Of a stretch of 37,435 bases of DNA, positions 27,558 to 34,641 are shown one piece after another. The number at the start of each line of letters is the position of its first letter. Position 1 is the stretch's first letter. The stretch is from assembly GCA_020035195.1 (NCBI GenBank), contig JAIQBT010000071.1:1-37435 (forward strand), given 5' to 3'. The position numbers and the translations under genes are program-made. This DNA is from Methylotenera sp. (GTDB lineage Bacteria > Pseudomonadota > Gammaproteobacteria > Burkholderiales > Methylophilaceae). The notes beneath the pieces were generated by a model. That model had not been told where the DNA came from. It searched no databases and was given only the letters and a program-made list of their open reading frames with translations.

Positions 27558-28826
27558 CTAAATTGTTACCGCTTTATTTTTTGCTTGACGTTCGTGATGC
27601 CTACCGATTTTCACTGGGCGCACTTCTGTCCAATACATCCAAATTAGCGATACCCATACAATCCCGAACATCAACATAAAGGCCGACGAACGTACGCCTG
27701 TCAGGTCAACTAAAGCGCCAAACATAATAGGCATTAAAAAACCACCCATGCCGCCTGCCAATCCCACCACGCCAGAAACCACGCCTATGTTTTGTGGGTA
27801 ATCATCGGAGATGTACTTAAATACCGATGCTTTACCTATCGCAAAAGCGATGCCCATGGTAAACATGATGATGGTGAAGAGTTTGGCTGTTAGGCCAACA
27901 TGAAAAGTCTGCGTACCTTTCACGGTAAGTATGGAAATGTCAGTTTGCGGGTAAGACAAAAAGAATAAACAGACCAAGGATACCCAGAGCACCCACCATG
28001 TAATGGTGTGTGCTCCGAATTTGTCAGAAAAATAACCGCCAACCGCACGGAGTAAACCACCGGGGATACTGAAAGCGGCAGCCATCAAGGCGGCGCTCTT
28101 TAGGTCAAAACCATATTCCGTGATGTAGTACTTCGTCATCCACAGGGCTAAAGCAACGTAACCACCAAACACAATCGAGTAATACTGGCTGTACTTCCAT
28201 ACTTTAGGGTCTTTTAAAACCGCCAACTGCTCACGCATGCTTACCGTGCTGCTATTCTTATGAGCTGGATCGGAGTAAGTAAACAACCAAAACAGCAGGG
28301 TCGTAAAAAACATCAAAACCGCATAGACCTGTGGCACCATAGTCCAACCATAGGCAACAACAATGAGGGGAGCGACTAACTTAGTTACAGCGGCACCGGT
28401 ATTGCCTGCGCCAAAAATACCCATAGCTAAACCTTGTCTATTTTTTGGAAACCACCGAGCACAATAGGCAATCCCTACGGTAAAGGAGCCCCCAGCGATA
28501 CCAACAAAAAGACCTGTCATGAGAAATTGCCAATATTCCGTACATCTGGAAATTAGATAAATAGGCGCCACGGTCGACAACATCAAACTAAAGAACACCA
28601 ACCGCCCACCGAACTTGTCAGTCCACATACCTAATGGAAGTCGAATGAGCGAACCAGTGAGTACCGGCATTGCGATTAAGATGCCAAACTGCGTTTCATT
28701 TAGGCTCAACATAGCTTTGATCGGAATGCCAATCACGGCAAACATCATCCAGATCATGAAACACACCGTAAAAGAAAGTGTGCTCATACCAACGACTGAC
28801 CAAGCTTTATATTGTTGTGTAGCCAT
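27558..28826 (-). CDS. narK1: Nitrate MFS transporter, NarK1 type
   Basis: First gene of the nar operon; a 422-residue, 12-helix major facilitator. The type I nitrate signature appears as GIAGGSFTVGIAYCARWFPKNRQGLAMGIFGAGNTGAAVT, with the second signature GVVGLAGGMGGFLMP. Such proteins are typically nitrate/proton symporters, whereas the following NarK2 type exchanges nitrate and nitrite; the pair mirrors narK1K2 of Pseudomonas. A very strong Shine-Dalgarno (CAGGAGGCGTAG) precedes the ATG. Upstream lie an FNR-type box and a -10 hexamer. Confidence 0.93.
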   Translation of the reverse strand: MATQQYKAWSVVGMSTLSFTVCFMIWMMFAVIGIPIKAMLSLNETQFGILIAMPVLTGSLIRLPLGMWTDKFGGRLVFFSLMLSTVAPIYLISRCTEYWQFLMTGLFVGIAGGSFTVGIAYCARWFPKNRQGLAMGIFGAGNTGAAVTKLVAPLIVVAYGWTMVPQVYAVLMFFTTLLFWLFTYSDPAHKNSSTVSMREQLAVLKDPKVWKYSQYYSIVFGGYVALALWMTKYYITEYGFDLKSAALMAAAFSIPGGLLRAVGGYFSDKFGAHTITWWVLWVSLVCLFFLSYPQTDISILTVKGTQTFHVGLTAKLFTIIMFTMGIAFAIGKASVFKYISDDYPQNIGVVSGVVGLAGGMGGFLMPIMFGALVDLTGVRSSAFMLMFGIVWVSLIWMYWTEVRPVKIGRHHERQAKNKAVTI

Positions 28827-28888
28827 CTACGCCTCCTGTAGCAATCATTGCTTGATCAACAAACGATTTGCCGATCAATTACAGAGCG

Positions 28889-28894
28889 ATTCTA
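28889..28894 (-). promoter_or_regulatory. Predicted -10 element of the narK1 operon promoter
   Basis: TAGAAT on the minus strand, one mismatch from TATAAT. It implies a start near 28881-28882, which puts the upstream FNR-type box at about -41 and leaves a leader of roughly 55 nt before narK1. No -35 hexamer is needed for a class II FNR promoter. Confidence 0.6.
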
Positions 28895-28915
28895 CGAGAG
28901 GGTTTATTTGCCCGA

Positions 28916-28929
28916 TTGACTTACATCAA
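28916..28929 (-). promoter_or_regulatory. FNR/CRP-family binding site upstream of narK1
   Basis: TTGAT-GTAA-GTCAA on the minus strand matches TTGAT-N4-ATCAA with one mismatch. It is about 96 bp upstream of the narK1 start and centred about 41 bp from the predicted transcription start. Oxygen-responsive (FNR/Anr) or NO-responsive (Dnr/Nnr) control cannot be told apart by sequence alone. Confidence 0.7.
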
Positions 28930-28964
28930 ATCGGCGCTAATCAAAAGTAGGGTTTGCATGAAGC

Positions 28965-29000
28965 AAAAGAACTAGCTAATTGTTATTAGCTAGTTCTTTT
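28965..29000. terminator. Perfect 16-bp stem hairpin after narL (terminator candidate)
   Basis: AAAAGAACTAGCTAAT, loop of four, ATTAGCTAGTTCTTTT. It begins 25 bases past the narL stop on the minus strand and ends upstream of the narK1 promoter, so it separates narXL from the nar operon. The stem is AT-rich and only four T residues close it, so it may be a leaky terminator. Confidence 0.6.
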
Positions 29001-29025
29001 GGATGAGACAGCGTGGACAGGAGAA

Positions 29026-29712
29026 TTACGGCTGTGGGCGAATCAAGCCATGCTCAACAGCAAACACTGCGGCCTGAACACGGCTAGATAAATTGAGTTT
29101 ACGCAGTATGCCCTGCATATGAATTTTAACGGTAGATTCCACCAAATCAAGACTACGGGCAATTTCTTTATTGCTAGCACCACGTGCCAGAAGAAGCATG
29201 ACTTCGCGCTCACGTGGTGAAAGTTTTTCCAAGCTGACCTGCGCATGGCTACTGTCTTTAGCCGGCTGGCGTATGGCATCGGCCAACTTATTCGCCATAA
29301 GCGGCGACATCACTGATTCAGCCTTGGCTGCCCGACGTATGGCGTCCAATAAAAAATCGGTTTCTATATTTTTTAACAAATAGCCGCGTGCGCCAGCACG
29401 CAAGGCCTCTAACAAATCCTCGGCATCTTCTGATACGGTCAACATGATAATTTGCGCCAACGGCACTTCTTCACGCAATAAGGAAATGATTTGCAATCCA
29501 CTGGTAAGCGGCATATGCAAATCCAGCAAAACAACATCCGGCCGCAACTTTTTGGCGCTTTTAACACCATCCAAGCCATCCCCTGCTTCGCCCACCACTT
29601 CGAAACCAGCTTGACGCTCTAATAACAGTTTGATGCCACTACGAAACAATGTGTGGTCATCAATAATTAAGACTCGTATCGCATTCATAAGTAGCGCTTT
29701 TCTCTTGGTCAT
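29026..29712 (-). CDS. narL: Nitrate/nitrite response regulator NarL
   Basis: Two-component regulator of the NarL/FixJ family. Receiver domain at the N-terminus with RVLIIDDHTLFRSGIKLLLERQ and the phospho-acceptor Asp in VVLLDLHMPLTSGLQ. A LuxR-type HTH follows near 160-220 (LSPREREVMLLLARGASNKEIARSLDLVESTVKIHMQGILRKLNLSSRVQAAVFA). 228 residues from the first ATG, or 220 from the second (MNAIRVLIIDDH), which matches the usual NarL length better. The first ATG overlaps the narX stop as ATGA, implying translational coupling. It is the likely DNA-binding output for nitrate control of the nar operon. Confidence 0.93.
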   Translation of the reverse strand: MTKRKALLMNAIRVLIIDDHTLFRSGIKLLLERQAGFEVVGEAGDGLDGVKSAKKLRPDVVLLDLHMPLTSGLQIISLLREEVPLAQIIMLTVSEDAEDLLEALRAGARGYLLKNIETDFLLDAIRRAAKAESVMSPLMANKLADAIRQPAKDSSHAQVSLEKLSPREREVMLLLARGASNKEIARSLDLVESTVKIHMQGILRKLNLSSRVQAAVFAVEHGLIRPQP

Positions 29713-31139
29713 TCAGCCAGTATAAGACATATATGGGTGCCTTTAGCTGCGCTAGATCTAAAAAAAATCTGCGCACCAATGCGATGCGCACGCTCACGCA
29801 TGATGCGCAATCCGACATGACTATCACCCGCATCCTGGGTTACGTCAAAACCTACCCCATTATCTTGGATATTAATCACGCACTGTTCGGCACATGCCAG
29901 TTCCACATTAATTAAACTGGCATGTGCATGCTTACGGGCATTAGAAAGCGACTCTTGTAGGATATGCAAAACCTGTAGCACCCGCTCGGCTGACAACACC
30001 GGCATTTCGCCCGTTATATTAAAGCTAGTTTTAATGCTAGTTTGCCCTTCAAACTTCTCAAGTGCGCCACTTATAGCCGTTGCTAAATCCGTTCCACCAA
30101 TACGCGTGCGGAAATGCACTAATAGCTCTCGCACATCATCATAACTTTCCTGAACGCCTTCACGAATTTTAACTAATCCTTGTTCAACTTCATTATGATG
30201 CGCCTGCTTAAAATCTTCTTGCAACAATTGCACCTGGATATTAAGAAATGCTAATGACTGCGCGATGCTATCGTGTAATTCTTGTGCCAACAAATTACGT
30301 TGTTCAGTTATAACCATTTCCTTATCTAAGGTCGCCAACTCAATATTCTTAGATTCTATGCTACGGGTTTTTTCTTCGACTCGCTGTTCCAAGGTGTTGT
30401 AAAGATCCTGCAATTCATCGGCCATGCGATTAAAACCTACCGCGAGTTCACCAAGTTCATCTTGGCTATTGACAGGTAAGCGAACTGCGAAATCACCAGT
30501 GGTCATACGTTGCATGCCCTCACGCAATTGGGTGACGGGCCGCACCACCATACGCATAAATAAATAAACCAACAAAACCGTACCCAGCAACGCTAACACC
30601 ATGAGAACAATCTGCAAACTACGTAAATACAGAGTGGCTTTGGCGTTGCTGCGCTCGATCAAACTGACCAATGTATTAATACTGACCACATACCGCTCCA
30701 ACATGGGGCGGTAATTTTCTAAAGCAATTTGCTGATCTGCTTTATTGTTGCTATTGAGAATTTTTGTAATTTGCGGTTTTATATTTCCTTGCCAAGACTG
30801 AATTAAATAGGCCATTCTGGATCTGATCTCAATATTTTTCGGTAAAAATAATGGTCGTTTTGGGTTGCCCTGAGCTATCTCCAGTAAGCTCGATTCGAAT
30901 GCGCTCATTTCTTTCCGTATCGCTTGCTGCAGCTCTACTGTAGGCGCAAGCACTTGCTGCTGCAATAAATACGCAATACGGTAAGAGCGCATACGCTCTC
31001 GCCCCGCGTCATTAATCGCGGCCGCGCCACCTTCTAGACGCCAAGATGCCATCAATGTGGCTCCTATAGCTAGCAACGCAACAAAAAAATATAGCAGCAA
31101 TAACCCTATAATTTTGTCGCGAATTCTTTGCTTAATCAT
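29709..31139 (-). CDS. narX: Nitrate/nitrite sensor histidine kinase NarX (compact form)
   Basis: Membrane sensor kinase, 476 residues: TM1 at about 10-32, periplasmic domain to about 172, TM2 near 175-199, HAMP (RPVTQLREGMQRMTTGDFAVRLP), a coiled linker, then a HisKA_3/HATPase domain with ELHDSIAQSLAFLN, LSNARKHAHAS, IQDNGVGFD and VGLRIMRERAHRIGA. A P-box-like segment INDAGRERMRSYRIA at 42-56 matches the ligand-binding motif of E. coli NarX/NarQ, supporting nitrate/nitrite sensing. Unlike E. coli NarX (598 residues) it has no cysteine cluster or extra module between HAMP and the kinase core. It could equally be named NarQ-like; pairing with narL favours NarX. Confidence 0.9.
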   Translation of the reverse strand: MIKQRIRDKIIGLLLLYFFVALLAIGATLMASWRLEGGAAAINDAGRERMRSYRIAYLLQQQVLAPTVELQQAIRKEMSAFESSLLEIAQGNPKRPLFLPKNIEIRSRMAYLIQSWQGNIKPQITKILNSNNKADQQIALENYRPMLERYVVSINTLVSLIERSNAKATLYLRSLQIVLMVLALLGTVLLVYLFMRMVVRPVTQLREGMQRMTTGDFAVRLPVNSQDELGELAVGFNRMADELQDLYNTLEQRVEEKTRSIESKNIELATLDKEMVITEQRNLLAQELHDSIAQSLAFLNIQVQLLQEDFKQAHHNEVEQGLVKIREGVQESYDDVRELLVHFRTRIGGTDLATAISGALEKFEGQTSIKTSFNITGEMPVLSAERVLQVLHILQESLSNARKHAHASLINVELACAEQCVINIQDNGVGFDVTQDAGDSHVGLRIMRERAHRIGAQIFFRSSAAKGTHICLILAE

Positions 31140-31240
31140 AATTAGAAATGATCCAATTTTTGGTTTAATGTTTTTATTGCCGCACAGAAATCATGGTGTC
31201 TAAAATTTATTTTAGCTAAGTCTGCCCCTTATTAAACCGA

Positions 31241-31277
31241 GCTTTATGAGCTGCAAAATAACTTGCTTTATGGGCTG
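31241..31277 (-). repeat. Imperfect 13-bp direct repeat upstream of narX
   Basis: GCTTTATGAGCTG (31241-31253) and GCTTTATGGGCTG (31265-31277) on plus differ at one base and are 24 bp apart, a little over two helical turns. They occupy the gap between nnrS and narX. On the minus strand they contain AGCTCAT and AGCCCAT, each sharing the last five bases of the NarL heptamer TACYYMT. A regulatory role is only suggested. Confidence 0.35.
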
Positions 31278-31299
31278 ATTAACACCAGCTATAGCGCAT

Positions 31300-32508
31300 T
31301 CAATTAGGCCTATCTTGCCAATAGATCGCCAAGTATTTAATAGCCCAAATCCAAAAGCACAGCAACCAAAGCAAGGCTGATCCAAGATAAAAATGCGTTC
31401 GGCTTAAGAAATCTAAACCAGGCAATTCTGAAAAAATTCGAAGTATCGCTACAGATTGCAATGCCAGAAAAATACCCCATGTTAAGCGATCAGCATTAAG
31501 CATTCTCCCTGAATGACCTAACGTAACACGCGTAGCCATGGCCATTAACACAGAACTAAAGTAGCCTATAGTAATGGCATGAAGTGGTGCCTTGGCTAAT
31601 AGCCATTGTCCAGTAAAGCATAGGATTAAACTTTGTAGCGCATATAAAGCCATGGCCAACCCAAACCAAGCAAAGCCTATATGTAACATACCCAGTATAG
31701 GCACCCTAAGGCTATCGCGTAAATGCCAAGCGCACGTTAAATATATTGCGCTGAGAGCCATAGGCAAATCAACCATCCACGTCCAAGCTTGCCATCCGAC
31801 CAGCTCTAAAAATCCATGTATAAGTGCGAGGCTCGGCACTACTGCCAAGATCCAATTGGGGCGCACAATTTTGTAATCCGGTATGACATTGGCTGAGAAA
31901 AATGGAATCATTCTATGGCTCACTGCAAAAAATACCGGCAATAAAATCAACCAAATCCCACCTACTTTGGCAATGGCTATTAATAAGTCATTGTTGCTAG
32001 CAATTCCAGCCAACAACAACCAGCCAAAACCAAGTACAACCGAAGTGATGGTTGCATGTCGCTTATCGGGATGCTTTGCACGAAGGTAGACACGTAATAA
32101 TGCATACAACCCTAGCCCCCAACCTGTCAGAAATAATAGGTAGGCTATTCTTAAAATAATGAGACTGAGAAACAGGCCTACATAAAACATAATAGAGCCA
32201 CTAGCTAGAAATAAAAAAGCTGCTAGATATGCCTTGCGTTCGACTTCTTCGCCATTCATCCAGCGTGGAAAAGTAGTCATTAAAAACCCGAAGATAAAGA
32301 ATGGGAAAAAACCATAAATCATCAGAAAAGCATGCGCGTCGACGGAAGACATAGTCCATGCAATTGGCGCATACAGTCCCGTATAACGTCCCGCCAGATC
32401 AGCTATCCACCAAGACACAGTCAGTAAAGATTGTATCGCCCCCCAAAAAAAGAAAACCCGATGGGGAGCCGACGTAAAAATTTTCCACCATTTAACTAAA
32501 TTGTTCAT
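31300..32508 (-). CDS. nnrS: NnrS family heme/copper membrane protein
   Basis: Polytopic inner-membrane protein of 402 residues with about 12 helices. NnrS proteins bind heme and copper and are linked to NO metabolism or protection during denitrification. Family marks include the start APHRVFFFWGAIQSLLTVSWW, DAHAFLMIYGFFPFFIFGFLMTTFPRWMNGEEV, VSHRMIPFFSANVIPDYKIVRPNW and HAITIGYFSSVLMAMATRVTLGHSGR. The genomic position beside narXL and the nar operon fits. It has its own perfect FNR-type box upstream, so it should be induced under low oxygen or by NO. Confidence 0.92.
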   Translation of the reverse strand: MNNLVKWWKIFTSAPHRVFFFWGAIQSLLTVSWWIADLAGRYTGLYAPIAWTMSSVDAHAFLMIYGFFPFFIFGFLMTTFPRWMNGEEVERKAYLAAFLFLASGSIMFYVGLFLSLIILRIAYLLFLTGWGLGLYALLRVYLRAKHPDKRHATITSVVLGFGWLLLAGIASNNDLLIAIAKVGGIWLILLPVFFAVSHRMIPFFSANVIPDYKIVRPNWILAVVPSLALIHGFLELVGWQAWTWMVDLPMALSAIYLTCAWHLRDSLRVPILGMLHIGFAWFGLAMALYALQSLILCFTGQWLLAKAPLHAITIGYFSSVLMAMATRVTLGHSGRMLNADRLTWGIFLALQSVAILRIFSELPGLDFLSRTHFYLGSALLWLLCFWIWAIKYLAIYWQDRPN

Positions 32509-32562
32509 TTGATTAACTTTCTAATAGGGTAAATACAGCGCATCAAAAACTATTTGGAGAGA

Positions 32563-32568
32563 ATTATC
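32563..32568 (-). promoter_or_regulatory. Predicted -10 element of the nnrS promoter
   Basis: GATAAT on the minus strand. It implies a start near 32556, which centres the FNR-type box at -41.5 and gives a leader of about 48 nt before nnrS. Confidence 0.6.
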
Positions 32569-32590
32569 GGGCGAATAATAAAAAGCAAGC

Positions 32591-32604
32591 TTGATATATA
32601 TCAA
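32591..32604. promoter_or_regulatory. Perfect FNR-type box upstream of nnrS
   Basis: TTGATATATATCAA is an exact match to TTGAT-N4-ATCAA and fully palindromic; the flanking bases extend it to GCTTGATATATATCAAGC (18 bp). It is centred about 41.5 bp from the predicted nnrS start, the class II activation position. FNR, Anr or Dnr could bind it. Confidence 0.8.
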
Positions 32605-32710
32605 GCTCACAGATGAAGTTGCTATTTATATGTTGGAAGTTAAACGATCGAAAGGAGGCAAATAGAGCCTGCTTATATCCGCAGGTTGATGAAATACTTG
32701 AGCTTTTCCG

Positions 32711-33343
32711 CTAGCTTACTAGAGTAGGAAACAGTCCGCTCAATCCGTGAGCAATGAACTCCACCGCCATCGCTGCCAGTATCAAGCCCATCAAACGGGT
32801 GACAATATTGATACCTATGGTGCCTAATTTGCCAGCGATGTAATTGGAAAGCTGCAAGGTTAACCAGACCAAACCAGCCACCACAAATATGGGGATAAGC
32901 AAGGACAACTGATCCACAAAGGTTTTGCTTTCCTGGGCGGCGATAATCATGCTGCTTATCGCACCAGGGCCGGCCAGCAAAGGAATGCTCAGCGGCACAA
33001 TGGCAATCACATCGCGCTCTTCCATGGTTTTAGCTTCTTCTGGGGTTTGCTTAGCATGGCTTTGCTTGGCATGCAGCATATTGATGGCGATCAACAGGAT
33101 TAATATGCCACCGCCGACTTGAAAAGATGGAATGGTGATGCTAAAAAAATCCAGTATGCCCTCGCCAAATAAGGCAGATGCCCCTAGCACCAGAAAAACG
33201 GTCAGTGCCACCACGTTGGCGGTGCGTAGCTTTTGCTTACGGTCCCAGCCGTCTGTGGCGCTAATGAAGATTGGCACACTGCCTATGGGATTAACGATGG
33301 CAAACAGTGCGATGCCAATCTTGAATAAATAGGCTAAATCCAT
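32711..33343 (-). CDS. MarC family (UPF0056) integral membrane protein
   Basis: A six-helix inner-membrane protein of 210 residues. The MarC/UPF0056 features are FKIGIALFAIVNPIGSVPIFISATDGW, FQVGGGILILLIAINML, IAIVPLSIPLLAGPGAISSMIIAA and LTRLMGLILAAMAVEFIAHGLSGLFP. Despite the historical name no role in multiple drug resistance is established for the family. A good Shine-Dalgarno (AGGAG, 7 nt spacing) precedes the ATG. It lies 49 bp after the symporter gene on the same strand and may be the end of a purM-rsmB-symporter-marC unit. Confidence 0.9.
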   Translation of the reverse strand: MDLAYLFKIGIALFAIVNPIGSVPIFISATDGWDRKQKLRTANVVALTVFLVLGASALFGEGILDFFSITIPSFQVGGGILILLIAINMLHAKQSHAKQTPEEAKTMEERDVIAIVPLSIPLLAGPGAISSMIIAAQESKTFVDQLSLLIPIFVVAGLVWLTLQLSNYIAGKLGTIGINIVTRLMGLILAAMAVEFIAHGLSGLFPTLVS

Positions 33344-33392
33344 TTCATGACTCCTGTGGCTAAATTAATCGCCTAAGCCCCTTAGCAAAATG

Positions 33393-34634
33393 CTAGCTGG
33401 CGTGTTTGCTCAGTAATTTCTGCACCACCAAACTGCCTACCATGTCGCCTTCCACATTGACGGTGGTGCGTAGGGTATCGAGCAGGCGATCTATCGGTAA
33501 TAATATGGCGATGGCTTCTGCCGGCAAGCCTACCGATTGCAAGACCAAGACCATGGTCACCATGCCGGCACTCGGGATACCTGGGGCCCCCATTGCCGCT
33601 ATCATGGCGGTAATAAACACGATTAACTGCTGCATAAAGCTTAATTCTATGCCCACCAAATTGGCAATAAATAAAGCGGCGGCGGCTTCGTACAAGGCGG
33701 TGCCATCCATATTAATGGTGGCGCCTAAAGGGATAACAAAACCGGCAATGGCAGGCTTCACTTGCAAGTGCGCACTGGCGCAACGCAAGGTGACGGGCAA
33801 GGTAGCCGAACTGGAACTGGTAGCAAAAGCGGTGACCAAGGCCTCGCGGGCGCCTTGCCAAAACCACCATGGCGTTTTGCCAGTGAATAAATAAAGAATT
33901 AAAGGCAACACCACCACACCGTGCAGCAAGGTGGTGCCAACCACGACCGCCACAAACTTAGCCAAGGTGCTTAGCATGGCGACATCTTGCTGGGCGACTA
34001 GTTTAATCAGCAAGGCCATGATGCCTAGCGGCGCGATGCGCATAATCCAACCAACCATTTGCATGCTAAGTGCCAAGCCTTCTTCCAACAGGGCCAGCAC
34101 GTTTTTGTAGCGATCACCCGCCATCACTAGCGCGATCCCTAACATCAGCGCAAAGCTCACTACTGCCAGCACATTGCCTTCTGATAAAGCCAGAAAAGGG
34201 TTGACGAATAAACCGTGTAAAAACTGGGCAAAAAATTCAGGAAGTGGCAACTGCTTGGCTTGGAAGTTTTGCATGGCATGCTCAAACATGGCCAGGTGCA
34301 TGCCTGCGCCAGGCTTAAAGTAATTGCCTGCCAACAAGGCCAAGCCAATAGCAATGGCCATGCTACTGACAAAAAACAGCAAGGTGGTCACCCACACTCG
34401 GTGCATTTGATCGTGTTGGCGCAGGTTCGCGATACCAACAGCGATGGAACAAAACACCAGTGGGATCAGAATCATCTTGAGTAGATCGATGAATAAGGTG
34501 CCCACTAAACTGGCAGCGTATACCCCCCCTTGCGCCACCTGATGGTCTGCACCTAGGCCATGGAAATACGCGCCCAGCATTACCCCAAACACAGCACCGA
34601 ATAAAATTTGCAGGTTGAGGCTAGGCAGTTTCAT
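33393..34634 (-). CDS. Dicarboxylate/amino acid:cation symporter (DAACS, SDF family)
   Basis: Inner-membrane Na+ or H+ coupled carrier of the glutamate/C4-dicarboxylate family, 413 residues. The hairpin and TM motifs are clear: the serine-rich AFATSSSSATLPVTLRCA (HP1), the TM7 motif ATINMDGTALYEA, and the HP2 region AAMGAPGIPSAGMVTMVLVLQSVGLP. The Asp in the final segment LPIDRLLDTLRTTVNVEGD is also conserved. Either glutamate/aspartate or C4-dicarboxylates could be the substrate; no regulator or partner gene helps decide. It begins 7 bp after the methyltransferase stop. Confidence 0.92.
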   Translation of the reverse strand: MKLPSLNLQILFGAVFGVMLGAYFHGLGADHQVAQGGVYAASLVGTLFIDLLKMILIPLVFCSIAVGIANLRQHDQMHRVWVTTLLFFVSSMAIAIGLALLAGNYFKPGAGMHLAMFEHAMQNFQAKQLPLPEFFAQFLHGLFVNPFLALSEGNVLAVVSFALMLGIALVMAGDRYKNVLALLEEGLALSMQMVGWIMRIAPLGIMALLIKLVAQQDVAMLSTLAKFVAVVVGTTLLHGVVVLPLILYLFTGKTPWWFWQGAREALVTAFATSSSSATLPVTLRCASAHLQVKPAIAGFVIPLGATINMDGTALYEAAAALFIANLVGIELSFMQQLIVFITAMIAAMGAPGIPSAGMVTMVLVLQSVGLPAEAIAILLPIDRLLDTLRTTVNVEGDMVGSLVVQKLLSKHAS

Positions 34635-34641
34635 ACTGGCT

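Noticed and set aside
31200-31215. CTAAAATTTATTTTAG inverted repeat upstream of narX
   Set aside because: Only seven A/T-rich pairs, easily produced by chance in an AT-rich gap.
32651-32659. Strong Shine-Dalgarno-like AAAGGAGGC on plus in the nnrS-marC gap
   Set aside because: No start codon at suitable spacing and no open frame follows; probably chance.
33406-33894. 162-aa plus-strand ORF opposite the DAACS symporter
   Set aside because: Antisense of the symporter hairpin regions; low-complexity and without family features.
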